Shown here piece by piece: positions 59,700 to 64,000 of a stretch of DNA of 64,000 bases (the first letter of the stretch is position 1; every line of letters starts with the position of its first letter). A program made the translations under genes and the position numbers. The stretch is from Epiperipatus broadwayi (taxonomy: Eukaryota > Onychophora > Udeonychophora > Euonychophora > Peripatidae). The stretch is taken from the NCBI GenBank assembly GCA_028023455.1, contig JAQFVV010012423.1:1567273-1631272 (forward strand). The letters are read 5' to 3'. The notes below the pieces were generated by a model. The model had not been told where the DNA came from, did no database searches, and was given only the letters and a program-made list of their open reading frames with translations.

Positions 59700-59925
59700 A
59701 TAGAGGATTTGAACTCAGATTTTCAAGCACCCTTCAACTATCCACACTATCTCATACAACTGATACACATGACCACACACATGTAGAAAAGATTAATAAT
59801 CACCAATATTCATGTTTCATGCTAAACCAGCACTCATCAGTTGGTCCAGATTATCATCTCTCACACACATATATAATCAATGCTCAGTTTATATTAAGAT
59901 AGCAAATCTTCATACTATTTTTTCT
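59700..59925 (-). mobile_element. SINE-like element with hammerhead-like module, copy 5
   Basis: Same order as the other copies. On the minus strand: 'tatatgtgtgtgagagatga', the ribozyme-like module (59799-59862), 'tagtgtggatagttgaaggg', and a 3' end with 'gagttcaaatcc', a good B-box match. The 5' part before 'agtatgaagatttgctatct' is missing. Confidence 0.75.
59799..59862 (-). ncRNA. Hammerhead-ribozyme-like motif with intact core
   Basis: On the minus strand: CTGATGA (59840-59834), stem II GTGCT/AGCAT with loop GGTTT (five pairs, one wobble), GAAA (59818-59815), and T-A at 59808-59807 before the predicted cleavage site. Stem I pairs CCAA with TTGG and continues beyond an internal loop (GATGATAAT with ATTATTAATC). 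The defect is stem III: ACATGAAT instead of the palindrome ATACGTAT seen in sister copies. Confidence 0.6.
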
Positions 59926-60134
59926 AATATAATAAATATTAGATTATGTAAGATTCACTGTCAAATATTTATTCAAAAATGATATGTTAAAATTATAATT
60001 TGGAAATGCAAATATACATTATTAATTGCATTTGGGCAATTTATATGCATAAGGAGATATGTATGCACCCATATATAATAGGGACAATTATTTCAGCAAA
60101 TAAGTGATAAACTTTTTTTTTACTATAATAACAT
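59926..60134. other. AT-rich spacer
   Basis: Nothing recognised. Confidence 0.5.
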
Positions 60135-60304
60135 AATATTAATAAGCCAATAAGTTAATGCACATGTGCTTTGTAGATTTAACTATATAAATGAATATTC
60201 CCACTTTCCAAATACAAGATAAAGTCTTTGTGAAAAGATAGAATGAATCATCTATCTTTTTGACCCAAAGCGCATGTGCACTAGCTTACTGGCTTATTAA
60301 TATT
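60135..60304. mobile_element. MITE with long terminal inverted repeats
   Basis: The left end 'aatattaataagccaataag' and the right end (reverse complement 'aatattaataagccagtaag') match, and the similarity extends through 'gcacatgtgcttt' against 'gcacatgcgcttt'. The interior 'caagataaagtctttgtgaa' is shared with the partial copy at 30658-30800. The TA-rich palindromic ends leave the exact target duplication (TA or TTAA type) undecided. Confidence 0.75.
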
Positions 60305-61399
60305 ACAGTTTATAAAAACATTGTGCTATATATAAAAAATGTCTTGTTTATAATAACATAAGTAATTTTATTTTCTGAAAAATTAATTTGGAATTATATA
60401 TTGTGACAATTCAATATTATTATTATAATGTAAATTATTATTTTAAAAAATATTTATAATGAAAATATTTACTTATTTCTTCTGAAATTTCTATAAATAA
60501 ATTTTCTGATTTCTTTCTTTAAATAAAGACTTTTAGCCATCTAAAACAGAAATTGAATTTTTTATGTCATATAATGCACATAAATAATAAATACCATTTA
60601 GCATGACTTTAATAGAAAAACAAGGTAACTGTTTTTTGTTTGTCTATATACATTTCAAGTACATAGGTTGATTAAATTGGTTAAAATATTTTTTTATTTA
60701 TTGTATTTTTATTAAATATTTTTGTTATAGCAATAGATGTGTATTTTTTTGAAAGAATTTTAATTTTTTAAGAATAAAAATAAACACAAAATTATAAAAA
60801 TCCATTTTTATTTGTTTTATTTTAATTTTAATTAATCAGATTTGGCTGTGATGTTGATGACTATTTAAAATTATAATTATTCATTAATTAGCAATATTTA
60901 ATTATCTTCAATTTAAAATTACTTTCTCAAATAAGATATTCAAAATTTACAATAGATTTTGAATCAGAAATAATGAGTAAGAATTTATATGGTACAAAAT
61001 AATTATAATTGCTTATTTTTTCTATAAGATTTTTGATTTATAATAAGTTTTGAGATTTGCCTTCATTATTAGGAACAAAAGTTATGTACAAAATTTTATT
61101 AAAAGTATAAACAACTCTTTTTCTTTCAAAAATTGTTTATTTTTATTTAATAAAAGGTTTTATTATAGAATAAGTTTATTATATACAAATAAATCATATG
61201 CAAGAGTGTTCACTGAATGTTTAAATATTGTTTTTCTTTTACATTTATAAAGCTTTAAAAAAGTTTATATGCAATAAAATTATATACATGAGGGCTTACA
61301 TAATGTGTAAACATTGTTTTTTTAGAATTATATTTATAATTTATTAAATATATATATATTATAATAGGTGACCAATAAATAAATAATAAAACAAATATC
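60305..61399. other. AT-rich stretch without a recognisable gene
   Basis: Nothing supported. Confidence 0.5.
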
Positions 61400-62400
61400 C
61401 AAATATTACTCAGCCAGAAAACTCATTCATCTGACAGCTATCTACAGTTAGGCAGATTACATTGAACTGTATAGGTATGCTATTGGCATTTCTGGGTATT
61501 CCACTAAATCTACCCAAAGTTAAAATGAGTAACCAATTAAATCAACTAGTGCTTAACAATTTCATAGATACAATTAAACAATTCTCACCATAGTCATTAT
61601 AACTAATTGTAAAGATATAAATTATTAATGCTACTTTGGAAGACATCCTGGCATTCTATGGCTCTTGGATACAACTGTTGAATGTCACAATTAATAAAAT
61701 GAATGTAATACTTAATTTTTATATTTGTGGAACATCATCATAAACTGCTATAAGTCAAGATATCTTTGTACTAAATATCAAAAGGTAGATTAAGTTTAAT
61801 CTGCTGCAAAACTGTCTTCTCATATATGAGTTAAGACATATATAATCTCTCTAAAAAATCCATTGATGTCATCAGCAGTAAATTTATTAAATGCATTATC
61901 ATATTTTGAAAGAACCTTTCTAAGTGGCTATGCCTCTCATCATTCTGATCATTATAATAGATCAATTAAAAATAAGCACAATAGATAGAATCTCAGATAG
62001 GAGTATAAAAAACATTGTATACCAATCAAAATATATTTTGATAATATTATCCATATACTTTAATAAAATTCAGAACCTTTGTCTACCACAATCCTGACTA
62101 AAAATTTTGTTTAGTCTAATTCAAGATATCATCTCAACTAAAGAATACCTTATTGACAAATTCAAGTTAATCTTTGACTCAACATGTGTAGTCCCTGTAA
62201 TTCACACCCAGTGGATTAACTGCACATTTTTCAATTGTATTTATTTTGAAGCAATAAGAGTCTCTTTTTCCAAAACTAAAACAATAAACCTCAAGAACAA
62301 TCCAAAAACTTTTAGCCCTATAATGCATCAGTTATAATGCACATGCTTAGATCAATGTAATTAGCTTGATGCTGTTTAAGTTTTGATAATAAAAAATGTA
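61400..62400. other. Possible very old coding remnant, unclassified
   Basis: Sequence complexity is higher than in the flanks and several short frames have balanced residues, such as TFLSGYASHHSDHYNRSIKN-like stretches near 61915-61970 and VVPVIHTQWINCTFF near 62188-62235. Stops are frequent in all frames. It could be a degraded transposon protein, but no motif lets me name it. Confidence 0.3.
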
Positions 62401-64000
62401 ATGTATTAAAATAAATAGCAATGCATGATTCATCACATATGCAATTATTATAAAATATCATCCAAATAGTACAATAAAAAAAACATAGACATCAATACCA
62501 GTTGTAGGACTACTATTTAAAAGCAATGACCTAAAAATTAAAACAATTACATAAATAATACTCAACCACCAAATACAATAAAAAGAAGAGAAGATCCCCA
62601 AAGACAACAAGACTAACAATATATTTAAATGCATATATATATATATTGTAATTTTCCGAGTGATTACTCAGGAGAGAGGGTCTTACTATGGTCAGACTTT
62701 GAGTCTTTGGCTAGAATGCAAATGGTTAAATGATGAAATATATAACCTATGATTTTGTCTGCTTTCAATAGAATAGCTCTGTGTATTTTTATTAACTCGG
62801 ACACCATTTGGGTAAGTTCATTTAGTTCTCAGCCCTTCCTGGCTCCATTATATCACAGTATTCAAATTCAGAAGTAATTGCTTTAGACTTTCTTAACAGG
62901 AAATGAAATTACACTGGCAGTAACTATTGCATCTCTATATAGATGATGATTGGTTATCCAAACTCTTTAAATATTCTCTAGTATCACCACACATAGAATA
63001 AGGTATCTGTGTGCATGTACATATTCAAGGATATTATGTTAATTGGTGTGAATGCCTATTTGTGAGAATACTAGTAGTAATGCTGATGAGCTATATAATA
63101 ATGATGAGCTAGAGACCAGATTAAAATAATAAATTTTGTAACATTTATTTAATGACAACAAACAAAAAAATAACACAAAATAGTTTAACAATAGTGAGTT
63201 ACATAATAAGCTATGTCAAAGATGAGCTTCTACCATATTGTTATTTAAAATAATGAAAATCCATATCTCTAACCTATGGTAGAAATTCATGTGTTTGTTA
63301 CAAATTATTTACAAATGCATACATATAAAATTTTTTTTAGAAGACCATGAATCTGAATGGCTAAATCCATACTATTTATAGTCACATTTAAATGATTATC
63401 CTTGCCCAGTTCATGTTGATGGTTATTGATCTTCTTGGGGACCCTTCCTTATCTATGAATACCTGTAATATTAATAGAAAAAAATGTCCATGGAAGAATG
63501 TTAGTCAATTATATTGAAAAATAAAAAGAAACAACAAAATATTAGTTAATGATAAACAACTATCAAAAAAATTCTGTCCTGCATTTAGTGTACATACTTA
63601 ATGTGAGATATTATCAAAATCTTATCTCTTTTCATTCCCCATTAGTATGTCAGAGTCATATTGGTGATGGGAGGGCAAGCTGACCTAAAGTTTATTTAAT
63701 AACAAAAAAATGCTTAATTGAATCTTAACTGCTTCTCACTCTTTTTATTCTTAAAACGAACTTTTCCTAGATTTAGACACTTCTGCTTCCAAGTTTAGAA
63801 ATGAAAAAAAAAATAACAATAATAGAAAACAAAAATCAAAATTTCCAATCACATTAGTTAATGTCTGATGAGTTTTCTGGGAATGTCCATATTATCAGTC
63901 CATCCTTTTCAAGACTGATCTCCTTAGTGTAACGGTATATAATATGCTGTTACATTATTTTAAATTAAAATAAAAAGATTATAAATAAAAATTGATTATT
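62401..64000. other. Unclassified end of the window
   Basis: The part at 62660-63110 and again 63560-63700 is less AT-rich and may hold a decayed repeat, but I find no inverted ends, RT motif or open frame. A TA microsatellite lies near 62633-62646. Confidence 0.4.

Noticed and set aside
23-64000. CRISPR arrays, rRNA genes, bacterial operons
   Set aside because: No regularly spaced short repeats with unique spacers, no rRNA-like conserved blocks, and no bacterial gene structure were seen.

Overview
This window looks like nuclear DNA from an AT-rich invertebrate animal, mostly intergenic or deep-intron sequence filled with decayed mobile elements. By eye roughly three quarters or more of the bases are A or T. 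Homopolymer runs and AT microsatellites are common, no long intact gene is present, and there is no bacterial gene organisation. The elements present (RTE-like and other non-LTR retrotransposons, Penelope-like elements with GIY-YIG endonuclease remains, tRNA-derived SINEs, hAT and TA-target MITEs) fit a metazoan. I cannot name the species.

Layout. 1-4.4 kb is empty AT-rich DNA, followed by a degenerate tandem repeat (4.4-5.0 kb). Two 5'-truncated LINEs lie head-to-head at 5.29-9.32 kb: an RTE-like copy on the minus strand and a different endonuclease/RT LINE on the plus strand. A second, shorter RTE copy is at 11.39-11.78 kb. Exon-like open segments occur at 14.93-15.43 kb and 42.24 kb; these are the only weak hints of a host gene. 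From 16.4 to 30.3 kb there is a set of SINE-like elements carrying a hammerhead-ribozyme-like module, one of them a 670-bp palindrome, plus two long inverted repeats resembling Penelope pLTRs and a hAT MITE. At 35.72-36.19 kb a 440-bp inverted-repeat element with a 15-bp target duplication contains two tandem, apparently complete hammerhead motifs. At 36.6-39.5 kb an L1-like LINE remnant is broken by an inverted pair of Penelope-like 3' ends (37.83-38.72 kb). A second LINE remnant follows at 39.66-40.53 kb. At 44.7-45.1 kb a TA-flanked MITE sits inside a larger inverted-repeat element, and at 47.05-47.49 kb three tRNA-derived SINE heads are packed together. A further decayed LINE (51.08-52.64 kb) is interrupted by a dispersed repeat with a 17-bp target duplication. 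Scattered repeat copies, a tRNA-like sequence (57.43-57.51 kb), another hammerhead-bearing SINE (59.70-59.93 kb) and a MITE (60.14-60.30 kb) complete the window.

The main theme is small self-cleaving-ribozyme-like modules in at least two unrelated repeat families: a Penelope-like family (35.9 kb; weaker at 22.8, 23.2 and 38.6 kb) and a SINE-like family in which the ribozyme module lies next to tRNA-like sequence (16.4, 18.6-19.3, 28.6, 29.7 and 59.8 kb). The elements do not form a pathway; what links them is nested and inverted insertion. All calls were made by reading; no database search or folding program was run.
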